From positions 5,131,501 through 5,195,500 of the forward strand of contig OX438754.1 in assembly GCA_949316235.1 (NCBI GenBank): a DNA stretch of 64,000 bases, written 5' to 3'. Shown piece after piece: positions 34,531-45,644 of the stretch. How positions within the stretch are numbered: the first letter of the stretch is position 1; the number at the start of each line of letters is the position of its first letter. Source of the stretch: Oegoconia quadripuncta (Eukaryota > Arthropoda > Insecta > Lepidoptera > Autostichidae). A program made the translations under genes and the position numbers. The notes below the pieces were generated by a model. The model made no database searches. It saw nothing but the letters and a program-made list of their open reading frames with translations, and was not told the DNA's origin.

Positions 34531-34912
34531 CTAAAGGAAATGATAAAATCATTAACACATGGGGATCAATAACGTGTTAATATATTAAAATAAAATTTTA
34601 TAATACGGCAGAGCAGAAAAGAATAAGAATAATTTTATTGGATACAGAAATATACATACAAAGAAGAAATAATAATACACAGTACAATAGCGATGATAGC
34701 TACTGTAGTTGGGAACTGTAGTGTAGCTATAAACGCCCATCTCCAAAGCGAATGTATTGTTATACTTAGCATTATATAAAATAAATATTGTAACACAACA
34801 GAACTAATAAGTATAACAACACCACCAAAATGAAACAAAGAAAGAAAAATATCAAAAAATGTCTTAAGTATCTACATAACTCACAATTGTTGTTTGTTAT
34901 GTAATATATATA

Positions 34913-34915
<3 letters not shown>

Positions 34916-34994
<79 letters not shown>
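34916..34994. repeat. (GT)n microsatellite
   Basis: About 39 uninterrupted GT dinucleotides, bordered by TATATATATGTA on the left and TATATATG on the right. Confidence 0.95.
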
Positions 34995-35000
<6 letters not shown>

Positions 35001-35459
35001 CATGAATATAGCGTTAACTACAGAACTATTCTATTTCAGCACCTTACTCGTGTGATTCAAGTCATCTATTTCTTTCCTTCTAGTCATCTAGATGGCATTG
35101 TGTGTACGTCCAAAGATATTTATTTATTTATTATTATTATTTATCTATAGGAAAAATACTGTGTGGACAAATATAGGTATCGGTAAGTACCGGTTCCGTA
35201 ATATCGGTAATATACTTATTTCTTTTACTGGAACATAAATACTTATATACCTATCGTTCTATTTGAAGCATCGGTCATTTTGATATTGTAGTACAATTTT
35301 TAGGTAGGAAATTAAAACAATTCTCAATGGTAAAGTTATTTAGTTCCACAAAGATATTTCCGCTATAATAACATAAATAGACATGTTTGGGATTTGTCTT
35401 TATTACCTATCTACTATAGATTATCGATGGCCATTGCCACGATTTTGACACAAATTCAT

Positions 35460-35870
35460 TTTCGATTCACGTGGTGACGATTCACGAAGACGATGAAAGA
35501 AAATTGCATGCAGCAGACATGGCAATGTTGAGATGGATGAGTGGATTGACAAGGATGGATAAAATAAAGAATAAGAGGGAGTTTAAAAGTGGCACCCGTG
35601 ACATGAAAGTTGAAATTAAAACGTTTGGCTTGGTAAGGACATGCTATGAATAGGGATGAAACTCATGTTAATAAGAGAGTGATGAATATGGATGTCGATG
35701 GTTGGAAATGAAGAGAAAGACCACGGAAAATATGAATGAATTGTGTGAAGGGTCATATGAGCGAAAATGGCGTGAATGATGAGGTAACGGCTGGAGATTG
35801 GATGAAAAAGATATACTGCCCGACCCCAAATAAATTGGGGCCAGCGTATGAAGATGATGATCACGATGAT
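35460..35870 (+). pseudogene. LINE RT C-terminal remnant
   Basis: KLHAADMAMLRWMSGLTRMD, KIKNKREF and FGLVRTC.NRDETHVNKRVM with stops, ending in CCCCAAATAAATTGGGGCCA and a GATGATGATCA tail. The L..TDMRMLRW.GG.TR.D pattern is the end of an RTE/BovB-like reverse transcriptase. Confidence 0.7.
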
Positions 35871-36914
35871 GTATTAGGCGTGTTTGAAGAAAAGAGGAGC
35901 TCTTGAAATTATAGCTCATTCTTCTCCGGCTCACAGACCGAGCGGAAATTAAATATAAAAAAATGCGACTTACATACAGCTTTGTATAAAGTTAGCGATC
36001 GCAGATTTCTAAGCTTTAACCGCTGATAGCATTAATTACTTGTCATGCTAAGATAAAACAATGTCGCCGGAACAGTCTACATGAAAGCAGCCAGGGTCTT
36101 GGTGGTCAAATATATCTTGGTATCCACAGACATATTGGACTGTATCTAACGCTTCATGCTGCTAAATGGGTGTATTTTAATCACAAAATTCTCTCGAGGC
36201 TTGATACTAGGTGCCAAAATTGTAGCACGCTGTTGCTTCATACAGCAAACTGTATACATGTATAACATGTAATATACAGCGTCTAAACGCACGTGGGTTG
36301 CCTACAATACATATTGTAAAAATTAAAGATCTACAAGCAGGTCCATATCAAAAATGGATTGTATTACAATGTCGTTAAGGTTGATTTTTCTAAAATAATA
36401 AAAATGTTTAACCATCTTAGCAGCTAATATTATTTTGATGCTCACTGTTCACCTATTAAGCTAGTTTTAGACATAAAATTGATAAAATTCAATATAAAGG
36501 GCATTAAAAAGGGTGATAAGTAAAGGATCTACGTGCTTTAAAATTTTTATTGTAAGAACAGGTGACCAAGAGTAAAAAAAACGATAATAACTAACACAAT
36601 AGATATGGCATAAACATCTCGTACAAATCTTAATCGTACTTAAAAATATAAATAAACATTTTTGGTCAAAACAGGTAACGTTTCAAAATATTCTGTCATT
36701 ATTACTTTAACAATGAATACTTACGTTTATGAAATACATATTTATATATCTCTATATATTCCATTTTGTACTCAAGCTAACTAATGTACCTAAATATAAC
36801 AAGCATATTCATAATTTTATATCATACGAGTATTCCACTGTTCAGTGTTCCACCTGTGGACACGCAAAGTCACACTTATGGCCTTTAATAATGAGTTGTT
36901 TTTTTGACTGAACC

Positions 36915-37075
36915 CGCGTTTGACGACAATCTCACCTGATGGAAAGTGACGATGTGGTCGAAGATGAAGATGAAGCACGCGATACGCGTAACATGCCTTG
37001 GCTGTTCGGATGATGAATGAAGAAGCGAACTTCTTAGTGAGAATGGTCGGTATATTAACTATACATATATAGTAT
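36915..37075 (-). pseudogene. LINE C-terminal tail, internally deleted
   Basis: VNIPTILTKKFASSFIIRTA matches NIPNIRTKRFDSSFIMRTA at 51.65 kb. It then jumps to the UTR equivalent of CACATCGTCACTTTC and GGTGAGATTGTCGTCAAACG, omitting about 100 bp. Confidence 0.65.
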
Positions 37076-37584
37076 TTGACACATTGCATTTTTTTTAAGA
37101 GGAACCCTATGAAATGGCAGTCAACAGTAATAGTAGTCACACAATCTACAATAATTAAAACGAATTTCGGTGGCCAGCGTGATCTGTTTCAATGATTGTG
37201 GATTATTTGAGCAATACAATACTATTTGTAGCACTTTTAACATCGAAATCCAAACGAAACTACAGATTTTGATTTGATTTGATTTTGATTTTGATCTTGA
37301 CGTTCCTACTGCCGCAGTTATGACTTATCATGAGATAATATTATTTAAGTGGCCGCATTGGCGATTGTCATTTGATAGGGCATGCCCTTAAAGAAAAATG
37401 CAATGGACTTTATAGGAGATAGAAATGGACATAATACATTAACGTGGCTTACAGTACAAATTTACACAGTACAAAAAATCATGGCCTTTAAGATTATAGG
37501 AAGTTACCCTTACTTACTTCATTTCGTTTTTACTTCTCTAAACTAGTTTGAAAGTAGTCCTGTCTTTTCCATTCCGGTTTAAAA

Positions 37585-37945
37585 CTTTAAAACTGATTTT
37601 TGTTTAGTTTAGAGAAGTCCCATCAGAATTTACACCCATTGGTGACATTTCTCCTTACGTAAACTATAATAGTATCTACGTGATAGTGAGTCTTCTCTAA
37701 GTCTCATTATGATGGCTGATCTTACTTCTGTAAACTAAATTCAAAAAGTTTTTAGACTGGTACCATCGCATTTTGTTATTTCAGGAACAAAAAGACAGCA
37801 CTACTTTTATACTGGTTTTAGTTTAGAGAAATCTCACCATGACGTCTGATTAAACTTCTATAAAATAAACTCAAAGCAGTTTTTAGAATGTTACCATCGC
37901 ATGTTGTAATTCCAGGAAGAAAAGACAGCCACTACCTTAACACGT
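37585..37945. repeat. Diverged copies of the ACCAGTTTT element
   Basis: Units such as CTGATTTTTGTTTAGTTTAG, AGACTGGTACCATCGCATTT...CAGGAACAAAAAGACAGCA and CTGGTTTTAGTTTAGAGAAA alternate orientation over 350 bp. A further end lies at 38440-38500. Confidence 0.6.
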
Positions 37946-37962
37946 TCCCTGCCAACTACGAG

Positions 37963-38395
37963 TATATACAAAGTGAAATTAAATTCGAGTAATTACTGTT
38001 TATTGATGACTCCATTCCTGATTACGAATAACTTTCCCCGAGGAACCATAGTGGAATTCGATCAAAAATGTTCGATTACCCATACAAACTATACGTTCTG
38101 GAACCACCTTTACAATACAATACAATACAATACAAATACTCTTTATTGCCTTTAGTAGTGAATTCGGCTATGGTTCCTAGTGTAAAGTTGCTCGTAATCA
38201 GGAATGGAGTCACTAACCGAAAATTATAGGACTTCCATACTAAAGGTGATTTCGAAATGGTTTGCTTTATACGGATAATCGAAAAATTTTTTAATCGAAT
38301 TCGACTATGGTTCTTTGGAGAAAATAGCTCGTAATCAAGAGTCGCGTCACCAGTTAATGGGAATTACATGAATTCAAATTCACTCTGTATACGTA
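37963..38395. mobile_element. Foldback element 2, same family
   Basis: Left arm AGTGAAATTAAATTCGAGTA, CTGATTACGAATAACTTTCC and CCATAGTGGAATTCGATCAA; right arm their inverted counterparts ending AATTCAAATTCACTCTGTAT. The centre contains a pentanucleotide run (38107-38135) and a LINE-tail-like ACTCTTTATTGCC. Lies just past the stop side of exon Q. Confidence 0.75.
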
Positions 38396-38546
38396 GTGAA
38401 CAATGAATTTTCAATTGTGTCTGGAAAAATGGCAGTGGATGTGTTAAACTGGTTTTAGTTTAGTTTAGTTTAGATAACTCTCCACATCAGAGTCGACACC
38501 AGTAATTATTTTCAATGCAAACTGTAGTAATGTAGTATGAAGCGAC

Positions 38547-38734
38547 TTAGTGCGTATGAACGTTATTAATTTTAACAATTTCGTTTTCAAACGTGTGCAC
38601 AAACGCCCGACATCTCTTATAGTTGTGTGTGGAGCACTTCCATCTCTTTTTGGGTCCCCTTGCTCTCTCGACACAGAAGGTGAAGTTATCGACGCTTAAC
38701 AACGTAGTTCCTCTAATAGACCTCACATACTTGA
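38547..38734 (-). CDS. mod(mdg4): FLYWCH terminal exon Q
   Basis: Open for 61 codons after a long T tract and TTTCAG, entered with TC, then KYVRSIRGTTLLSVDNF. Core FTFCVE...KKRWKCSTHNYKRC (C-x7-C), with AFVHTFENEIVKIN and VHTH plus TAA. Its opening matches V and W, and its STHN block matches E and N. The 200 bp before its acceptor hold a dense heat-shock-element-like cluster (38829-38936). Confidence 0.87.
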
Positions 38735-38828
38735 CTGAAAAAAAAAAGAAAATTTTGTGACTCGAAACCAAAACCGAATTATTACGTGTTACAGTGTAAC
38801 ATTTGATTTACCTATGATGAATATTCAT

Positions 38829-38936
38829 CGAACTTTCGAGAACGAACTAGAACGCTCCATGACTTTCTATGGAATTTTCTCGAAGGTTCGGGTTTGTTCT
38901 TGTTCTCGATTGTTCTAGAGCATTCTAGAAAATTCT
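38829..38936. promoter_or_regulatory. Cluster of heat-shock-element-like arrays
   Basis: Three separate runs of alternating 5-bp nGAAn/nTTCn units are directly readable: 38829-38843 (three perfect units), 38871-38890 (four perfect units) and 38912-38936 (five units, one mismatch). Heat shock factor trimers bind such arrays of three or more units. The cluster ends about 95 bp before the acceptor of exon Q in the direction of transcription. In mod(mdg4) some 3' exons are transcribed from their own promoters before trans-splicing, so this is a candidate exon-specific control region. It might instead belong to a repeat. Confidence 0.55.
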
Positions 38937-39371
38937 GCGACGGGTTGACAGGATACCAGATTACAGAGTAAAGAGTTATGTAATAATTTGGTTCAACCAG
39001 CCCACATACCTTTTTTTTCAATACCAGGATGGGAAAATTGCACGGACATCTGTAATTACCAGGTAGTGTCGGACTCCTACGGTCTAAAACCCCTAATGTC
39101 TCCTTGTTCAGCCTCAATCATGGCAAACACTCTTGTCCTTCACCATAGCTTAACCAAGTTTGAATAGTTGGTTCAGCGTCGGCGTCTGCTTAAATTAGAA
39201 ATAGCACGCATGGGCCACTTGTTGATATATCGCCGACACGACTACAGTAATTTTGTACAGAATACACTATGGTCCTTATTATTACGATCATTTTAGCTTT
39301 TAATTTGTTTATCAATAAATAAAACAAAATGAAGTTAAACCTATCCATACAATTTTTTACATGTACGCCAT

Positions 39372-39690
39372 TTTAACCGTCTCCGTGGCTCAATGTAAAC
39401 AACATTGGGTTTACGATTCGGAGGTCGCGGGTTCGATCTCCAGCGGGGTACATGTTTAAGTACTCTGTTTGGTTGGTGGTAGGGCATTTTAAATGTCCGC
39501 CTGGCTAGCTACCACTATCTTATCTAAATATGCCACCAAGCAACAATGTTAAGAATGATTAAGATAAGATAGCCGGTCCCCCAAATGTGTTGGGGTGTCC
39601 AGGTAAGTACGTTTCCACCTTCAACCTCATCTTCACTTAACATTAGGTGTGATTGAGGTTAAGTACAAACCCGTTGTGCATTAAAAAAGA
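39372..39690 (+). mobile_element. tRNA-derived SINE-2
   Basis: Head TAACCGTCTCCGTGGCTCAA and GGTCGCGGGTTCGATCTCCA, a complete body, and an end at CCCGTTGTGCATTA plus an A-rich tail. It has a small internal change around 39550. Confidence 0.85.
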
Positions 39691-40348
39691 AAAAAAAATA
39701 TCCGATATATAGCCGATATTACCAGTAACATGTTGCATGCATGATGGCAGCATTCTAGCGATATTATGTCATTTATGAGTAAACCGTCTGTCTTATATCG
39801 ATGGTGTGTCTTCACGAATATCGTAAGGATAGAATAGAAAGTGGAAGAAAGAGGTTGTTGTATTATTTTATTCTTAGGTACAAAACTACTTATTACTGTG
39901 TTAGCAGTCGATTTTACGTATTTTTTTTATATATTAAAAGTAATGAAATATCAAAAACAGGTGGGTATTCGAGTCTCATGAATGGGTAGGTAACACATAT
40001 TTGTGAATTATAATTATTAAGTAACGTAGAATCGACTTATTACATTAAAAAAAAAACACGAAAAACTCCTCTAAAATACCTAGTAATATGGCCATTGCTT
40101 AAACGGTACCTCGGCACTACATACAAAATATATATATATATATCCTATATCGACATTCAGAAAACTAATTAGGAAAAATATTTAAAAAATCCACACACAT
40201 TAAGCAAAATCAATTAATCCAATAAACCATTTCAAGAGAACAAGAAAGTAATCAGGATAACATAAAAAAAAGATCAAAAAAGTTGGTAAAAAAATTAGGT
40301 CACACCAATTTGGTATCTAAATGATGGATCACGTCTATTCTGTACGAT

Positions 40349-40500
40349 TTAGTGATTATGCACGTTGTTTACTTTATACTATCGCCACCAAACGTGTAAG
40401 TATAAATACTGCAACTAATATTTGCAAATAAGTAGAGATATCACCTCTGATTAAAACAGACTGTGGTGATAGCTGAAGATTTTGAGTAAAATTTTCCACG
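40349..40500 (-). pseudogene. Decayed FLYWCH exon related to R
   Basis: Aligns at DNA level with exon R about 0.8 kb away: remnants of KIFSYHH, NQRW, the codons YTYTFGGD and the ending HNH plus TAA. A stop follows KIFSYHHSLF, the frame shifts in the RW-to-C region, and further TAG codons follow. No clean acceptor is visible where R has one. It lies head-to-tail with R, as expected for a tandem copy. Confidence 0.75.
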
Positions 40501-40573
40501 TCTTAAGATATTAAGATACACTTTTTTTTTTCGAAAAACAAAACATAATCCACATAAGTACATGGTAATTGAT

Positions 40574-41015
40574 TCCTTAAAACTTATAAATATTGGGTCC
40601 TTTACCTATGAAATTGGAGTTTTTTTTCTTGGTTAACTGTTCCAATTCCTGCGATTTTCAAAGCTATATTCAAAATTGTTTTTTATTTGGAAAATGGAAT
40701 ATTATTTCAAGGTTTCACATGAAATATTTTTAAATTTCTGGGCTAAATCACGTAATAAAAAAAAATTGAACAGAGCTCTTTTCATGTGCTTCCCATAATC
40801 ACTTATTAGATTCGCTGAAACTTTTATAAAGCGGTTATTTTTAAAAATTAACGCTGCCTATACTTAACTTAATGTTATCCGATAATACACATAAAGTTTA
40901 GCTAAATTTGGATTTGCCGTTCCCAAAAAAAAAACAAAAATGTTTGTATGGAGAAAACAGTCTTAATGAAATTCTTCATACAAAACGCCAACTTCATAGG
41001 TAAGGACCTAATATA
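40574..41015. mobile_element. TIR element, TAGGTCCTTACCTATGAA family, copy 1
   Basis: Left end GGGTCCTTTACCTATGAAAT and right end CTTCATAGGTAAGGACCTA are inverted, with TA at both borders. The interior includes GGTTTCACATGAAATATTTT and GGATTTGCCGTTCCC. Ends about 100 bp before exon R's stop side. Non-coding, mariner-type MITE-like. Confidence 0.78.
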
Positions 41016-41115
41016 AAGCATTTGACGTGATCAGGAAAATCAGGATAATACAAAAAAACATGAAAAAATATTATATCAAACCTATCACTCTAAGCGGTAT
41101 CATCACGGATCATCT

Positions 41116-41330
41116 CTATTTCTTGTTAGGTTTCTCCGCTTTGCACTGGTGGTTATGGATGTTGTTATTTTTTATGACATCTCCACCAAACGTATAAGCA
41201 TACGCGTTGCAAGTACTAGGATGAGTAGAACAATGCCACCTCTGATTCAAACCGACTTTGTGGTGACGGCTGAAGATGAAGTTGTTAATTCTGAGCAAGA
41301 TGTCCCCGTTTTTAGATATCATGAAATCCG
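41116..41330 (-). CDS. mod(mdg4): FLYWCH terminal exon R
   Basis: Open for 70 codons after TTTTTTTCAG, entered with CG, then DFMISKNGDILLRINNF. Core FIFSRHH...NQRWHCSTHPSTC (C-x6-C), then AYAYTFGGDVIKNN and IHNHQCKAEKPNKK. The lysine-rich tail of ten residues after HNH sets it apart from S, T and U, which end at or near HNH. Member of the RINN(F/H/Y) subfamily. Confidence 0.86.
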
Positions 41331-42529
41331 CTGAAAAAAAAATAATAGATGAAACTTAATTCTAGTTCCATGTAATTTTAGTGAATTCTAGTATCTTAAA
41401 CTAGATTAGGTTGATAAAACATCGTGAGTAGAACAAAAATATATTATACAAGGATTATAAAGAGTTATAAATTATCATAATCTTTGACACATCAGTTAGT
41501 GGACAGACGCATTCAAAAGTGTAATCATACATTTAGATTATTTCGAACACCATTGGATTTTTAAAGAAAAAAACACTTCATACATTGTGTTCATGACATA
41601 TAATTAACAATTCAGCAGTTGCAACATAACATTCAATCACTTTTGCTCTAGATTTCTTTTAAGTTCCGTGTATTTCTTTGTTGTTATGTAATCAAATATT
41701 TCGCGGTCTGCCACGTTTGCTTCTGGCGGTAGTAGGAGTTCAAATAGTGGACGCATTTGCCCACACCATAGTGGCAGACCGCGAAAACGGTGGAGAGACG
41801 AGCTTGACAGTTTTAATAAGGGATGGTTTGTGCTCGCCAAGAACAAAAACGACTAGAAACAGATGAAGGAGGCCTTTGCTCAGCATTGGGACACTATGGG
41901 CTCTTAATAATAATAAAAATTATAATCGAATATTTATTAATCACTTAGTTATAATATTGATAAGCATGCTCCGCTTATATTCAAACACAATCCTGCTTTT
42001 TGTGGCGCTGGATTGTCCCAATATTAAGCCATTAAGCCAAGCAAGAAAACACAGAAAGAAAAAAAAATCGATAGACTAATTATGCATCTTGAAAATTAAA
42101 GGCCCGTCAAAATTTTACAAAACTACCGACTTCAGAGCTCGGCAACAATTATTATGCCGTCAAAGTACACAACATACTATTTGGGTCTTTCTTCGGAGTG
42201 TCACATCAGTATTTAACCAAATTTATATCATACCATTCTGGCGGTAAACCCTATCAAATAAAAATCAATCATCAAAATCAAATTAACATTTGACGAAAAT
42301 ACCGGTGATAATAGATACATTAAAAACATACATACAGACGAACATAGAACCTGCTCCTTTTTTGGACTCTGTTAAAAAGGGGGTAATTCAAAAAGAAAAA
42401 ACATTTTTGTAATGTTGCGGTAGAACCCGCACACTCAGATATCCCTTTCACTCCGCATGGTAATTCATTTAAATATGTACTTATTTACAAAAAAATATGT
42501 TTTGTGTCGTTATATAAATAATAAATAAA

Positions 42530-42800
42530 TATTAATAACTATTTCGGACACTTACACCAATCATCTAGTCCCAAAGTAAGCAAAGCTTGTGCTATGGATA
42601 CTAGATAACGTGCTATGGATAATAGAATACAAAAATATTTATATAAACATCCATGACTCGGGAATAAATGTTCGTATTCATCACACAAACATTTACCCCT
42701 TGCGGGATTCGAACCCGCAACCGTTGGTTTCTCTGATAGGGTCAGTACAAGTCCAGTTGCTTAGTGTGAAACTAAATAGCGCTGTGTTATTATTTAATTG
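42530..42800 (-). mobile_element. SINE-1 copy joined to a second SINE-1 tail
   Basis: Minus-strand copy from the tail (AATATTTATT end near 42530) to the B box (GGGATTCGAACCCGCAACCG, 42704-42723). The A-box part breaks off at about 42745, where a plus-strand tail of variant 2 (GTCCAGTTGCTTAGTGTGAA...AGCGCTGTG) begins. It looks like a head-to-head junction of two copies. Confidence 0.75.
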
Positions 42801-42834
42801 TGGAGCAGACTGTACCAGCTGTTCCGTAACCAAA

Positions 42835-43025
42835 CTAATAGTGATTATGGTTATCGTTCAGTTTAATTAATTCCTCTTCGACTGTATACGCAGATGCAAC
42901 ACACTTTTTACGGTAATGCATTGTGCACTGCCATCTCTGTTTCAAACCGATCTTGTAATGGCGATTAAATAAGTGATTATTAATTTTAAGTTGAGCAGTC
43001 CCTCGTGGAGTGTACAGTAAAGTCA
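42835..43025 (-). CDS. mod(mdg4): FLYWCH terminal exon S
   Basis: Open for 62 codons after TTTTCCAG, entered with TG, then TLLYTPRGTAQLKINNH. Core HLFNRHY...KQRWQCTMHYRKKC (C-x7-C), with ASAYTVEEELIKLN and NHNHY plus TAG. Proline replaces the usual basic residue before RG. Nearest relative is T (KINNH.F.R, GLKQRWQC). Confidence 0.86.
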
Positions 43026-43762
43026 CTGGAAAAAAATTAAGCAGTTTAGATAATAATAAGTAAAATAAAATTAATGGTCCTCTGGAGATGTGAGATCTGG
43101 TGTTGACTTTGCTCAGCAGCTGAGCTTATGTATTCAGCGGGGCAATAGCGCTAGCGTACTAGGTACTATGCCTCGGGAAGCGAGTTGGACGGTGTATTTT
43201 TTCTATAACATATAGGTATTTTCAATTGTGTTTTATAAATTTGTTGTTTCATCTATAACTTTATAATCTTGATAGTAGTTGATTGAATCTATATAAATAA
43301 TAAATTATTTATTGTTTTCTCCACAATATTGAAACGCTAACTTAGGTAAGTACAAGTATCACAAGTTTGCGATACGTGTGTGGAGATCGGTGCCTGTACT
43401 ACAGGTGACGCTTCGAAGTTTGCTTTGTTTGCTTTATGGAGATATGGAGAATAACAATGAGAAATAAAAAAAAAAAAAGAAAGCTGATATATGATTTATG
43501 AGGTGTGGTGTATATGCGGTGGGTGTGGGCGTTTCATGTTTGAGCGTGAGTGTGTGTGTGGGGGGGGGGGGGGGGTATCCCAAACATGAGTAAAATAGTT
43601 AGTTTACTAATCACGGTGGTCATCAATCGGTTTAGGAGACTGTGACTAAAGCAATTTATCATTATCATACCAGCAATGACGCCCACTGCTGAGCATAGGC
43701 CTCCTCCAAGATTTCCAGGTCGACCGATTGGAACCAACCGAACAGTTTTTATTAGTTTATCC

Positions 43763-44400
43763 AGACGACGGTTTGGTGTAGTAGTATGTGTAGTGTAACA
43801 TTTACTCCCGAGTCATGGATGTTTATATAATCATCAATATCAAATCATTCGAGAAAAATTGTGACCGACATATTGTCAATACAAGGTACAAAAATCAATT
43901 AGCTGTACCTTTTAGTAGACTCAGTAAAGTTAGTAAGTCATTCAGAGGCCAATGTGTGCGCTTCTACAACAACGTTCCCACGGATATACAGAATCTTCCG
44001 CTTAATAAATTTAAACTTATTATAAAACAAAAATTATGTAAAAAGGAATATTACAAAATTTCAGACTACATCAATGATAGTAATCCATGTGATTAAACGG
44101 CTCCTCTACACGATATATAAAAATTGTTGTAGATTGTAAATGACTGATTGAAAAAAGACAAACCCTCTGAGTTTCTCGCTACTTCTCAGTAGTGGTCGCG
44201 TTCCGAGCTAATAGTAGTTTAAAAAACAAGTGACGTTCATAAGTGCATATTGTATTGCCTACATGAATAAATAATTTTCATTTTATTTCATTTCAATATT
44301 TATGTATATTTATCCGTTATCAAGTATCTATAGTACAAGCTTCGCTTAGTTTGGAACTAAACGATTGGTGAAGTGTCCGAAATATTTATTATTATTTATT
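43763..44400 (+). mobile_element. SINE-1 split by a LINE insertion
   Basis: The head and first body part (GACGACGGTTTGGTGTAGTA to TCATGGATGTTTATATAA) lie at 43763-43830. The remaining body and tail (ATTTATCCGTTATCAAGTAT to GTGTCCGAAATATTTATT) lie at 44292-44400. The 460 bp between are a LINE RT C-terminus, annotated separately. Confidence 0.75.
43832..44291 (+). mobile_element. LINE 3' end inserted in a SINE-1
   Basis: Encodes VNTRYKNQLAVPFSRLSKV, KSFRGQCVRFYNNVPTDIQN, LPLNKFKLIIKQKL and a stop, followed by a UTR with CTCTGAGTTTCTCGCTACTT and the end CATGAATAAATAATTTTCAT. The coding remnant is open. A second copy lies at 53100-53490. Confidence 0.8.
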
Positions 44401-44817
44401 CTACGCTGCGCTGGTGCTCCGTCTAGAACCTTACCTAATGCCATAGCGGCCATCAGTTCCTCGTGCTATGTGCTCTGCGGATTACCACTTCGACTTACTA
44501 ATCCGTGGTGACTTTCGTACTTTTAGGGATTTCTACATTCTTCTCAAATGCCGAGCTCTCCATAGCTTCTTGTGTCAACTTAACAACTGTACACACATTA
44601 ATTAACGACTTCCGTCTAGCACTGAGGTACTTAAATGCAAACCAAAGGAATTAATTTAGAATTATTGTTATTCTTAGTAAAAACTATTGTCTTATGTAGT
44701 ACATACTTCATTTCGTCTTGTTATCCATTAAAATAAACTCTTACAGACCCATATTATAACGGAATCAATTTTTGAAAAGTTCTAGCGTTTTCTAAATACA
44801 AACATTGTAAAACGAGT

Positions 44818-45020
44818 TACAGCCTCCGTGGATCCTTGTAAACAATATTAGGTATGTAAAACGGAGGTCGTGGATTCGATTTCTAGCGGTGTTAGTAATC
44901 AGTTTGGTTGGTGGTAGGGTATTATAAATATCCGCCTGATTGCTACCACCATCTTACCTAAATCTGCCGCCAAGTAGCAATTCTGATAGAATTGTTTCCT
45001 TCTATGGCTGTTACAGATAA
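44818..45020 (+). mobile_element. SINE-2, 3' truncated and diverged
   Basis: Head ACAGCCTCCGTGGATCCTTG and GGAGGTCGTGGATTCGATTT, then GTTGGTGGTAGGGTATTATA and ATCTGCCGCCAAGTAGC. The GTCAGTACGCTTCC block and the poly(A) are missing. Confidence 0.75.
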
Positions 45021-45277
45021 GACAGCCACTATCACAGATATGGTCTGACATCAAATAAACAGAGAACGCTGCTCCCCATATCATCGAGTAATAGCTCACA
45101 TTCCACGTCTCAGTCGTATCACTTAAGAACATTATTAAGCAACTAATAAACTCTCAATGTTGTACTTTATAGATTGTTTTGTCCCTGAGAACGATAGACT
45201 ACATCGAAACTATTTAAAGGCCACCCGACATCATCGCTATGTAATCTGTATTATGTATAGCTTGACAGTCGATTGAG

Positions 45278-45283
<6 letters not shown>

Positions 45284-45315
<32 letters not shown>

Positions 45316-45333
45316 ATATATATATATATATAT
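45284..45333. repeat. (TA)n microsatellite
   Basis: Two TA runs separated by TTTG. Confidence 0.9.
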
Positions 45334-45421
45334 TGAGACATATACATAGTAGCAAAAGACAATCGATAATATCATCGACGTACAAACAGTAGGTAATGTC
45401 CAAATGGTTCAAAATTGCCAT

Positions 45422-45609
45422 TTAGTGATTATGATTATCCATAATTTTAATAACTTCGCCATTAAAAGTGTACAGGTGTGCGCCGCACTTCTTACTAAAA
45501 TGTTTAGAGCACTGCCATCTCTGCTTCAACCCGACTGCACATTGGCGGCCAAATATATGGTTATTAATTTTTAGCTGAATGTTCCCGCGTCGTGTTCTCA
45601 GCACTGTCA
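45422..45609 (-). CDS. mod(mdg4): FLYWCH terminal exon T
   Basis: Open for 61 codons after TTTTTCAG, entered with TG, then TVLRTRRGNIQLKINNH. Core HIFGRQC...KQRWQCSKHFSKKC (C-x7-C), with AHLYTFNGEVIKIM and NHNH plus TAA. The upstream region is a LINE fragment split by a TIR element starting only about 50 bp before the acceptor, so little native intron remains there. Confidence 0.87.
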
Positions 45610-45644
45610 CTGAAAAATAAGACATTTTTTTAATAAAAAAAAAA

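Larger units (their letters stand above)
27339..38546. other. Spacers among exons N to Q
   Basis: 27339-29486 holds a LINE-type tail at 28548-28594 (GCAATAAAGAGTATTTGTAT with ATTGT repeats) and fragments of dispersed repeats, otherwise nothing. 30197-30524, 33201-33693, 33876-34348 (LINE tail at 33985-34010), 34531-35459, 35871-36914 and 37076-37584 show no gene. Confidence 0.4.

Noticed and set aside
34920..35150. ORF beginning with a Cys-Val repeat
   Set aside because: Translation of a GT microsatellite.
41700..41785. Short inverted repeat GCGGTCTGCCAC as a possible terminator or element
   Set aside because: Single 14-bp hairpin with no further support.
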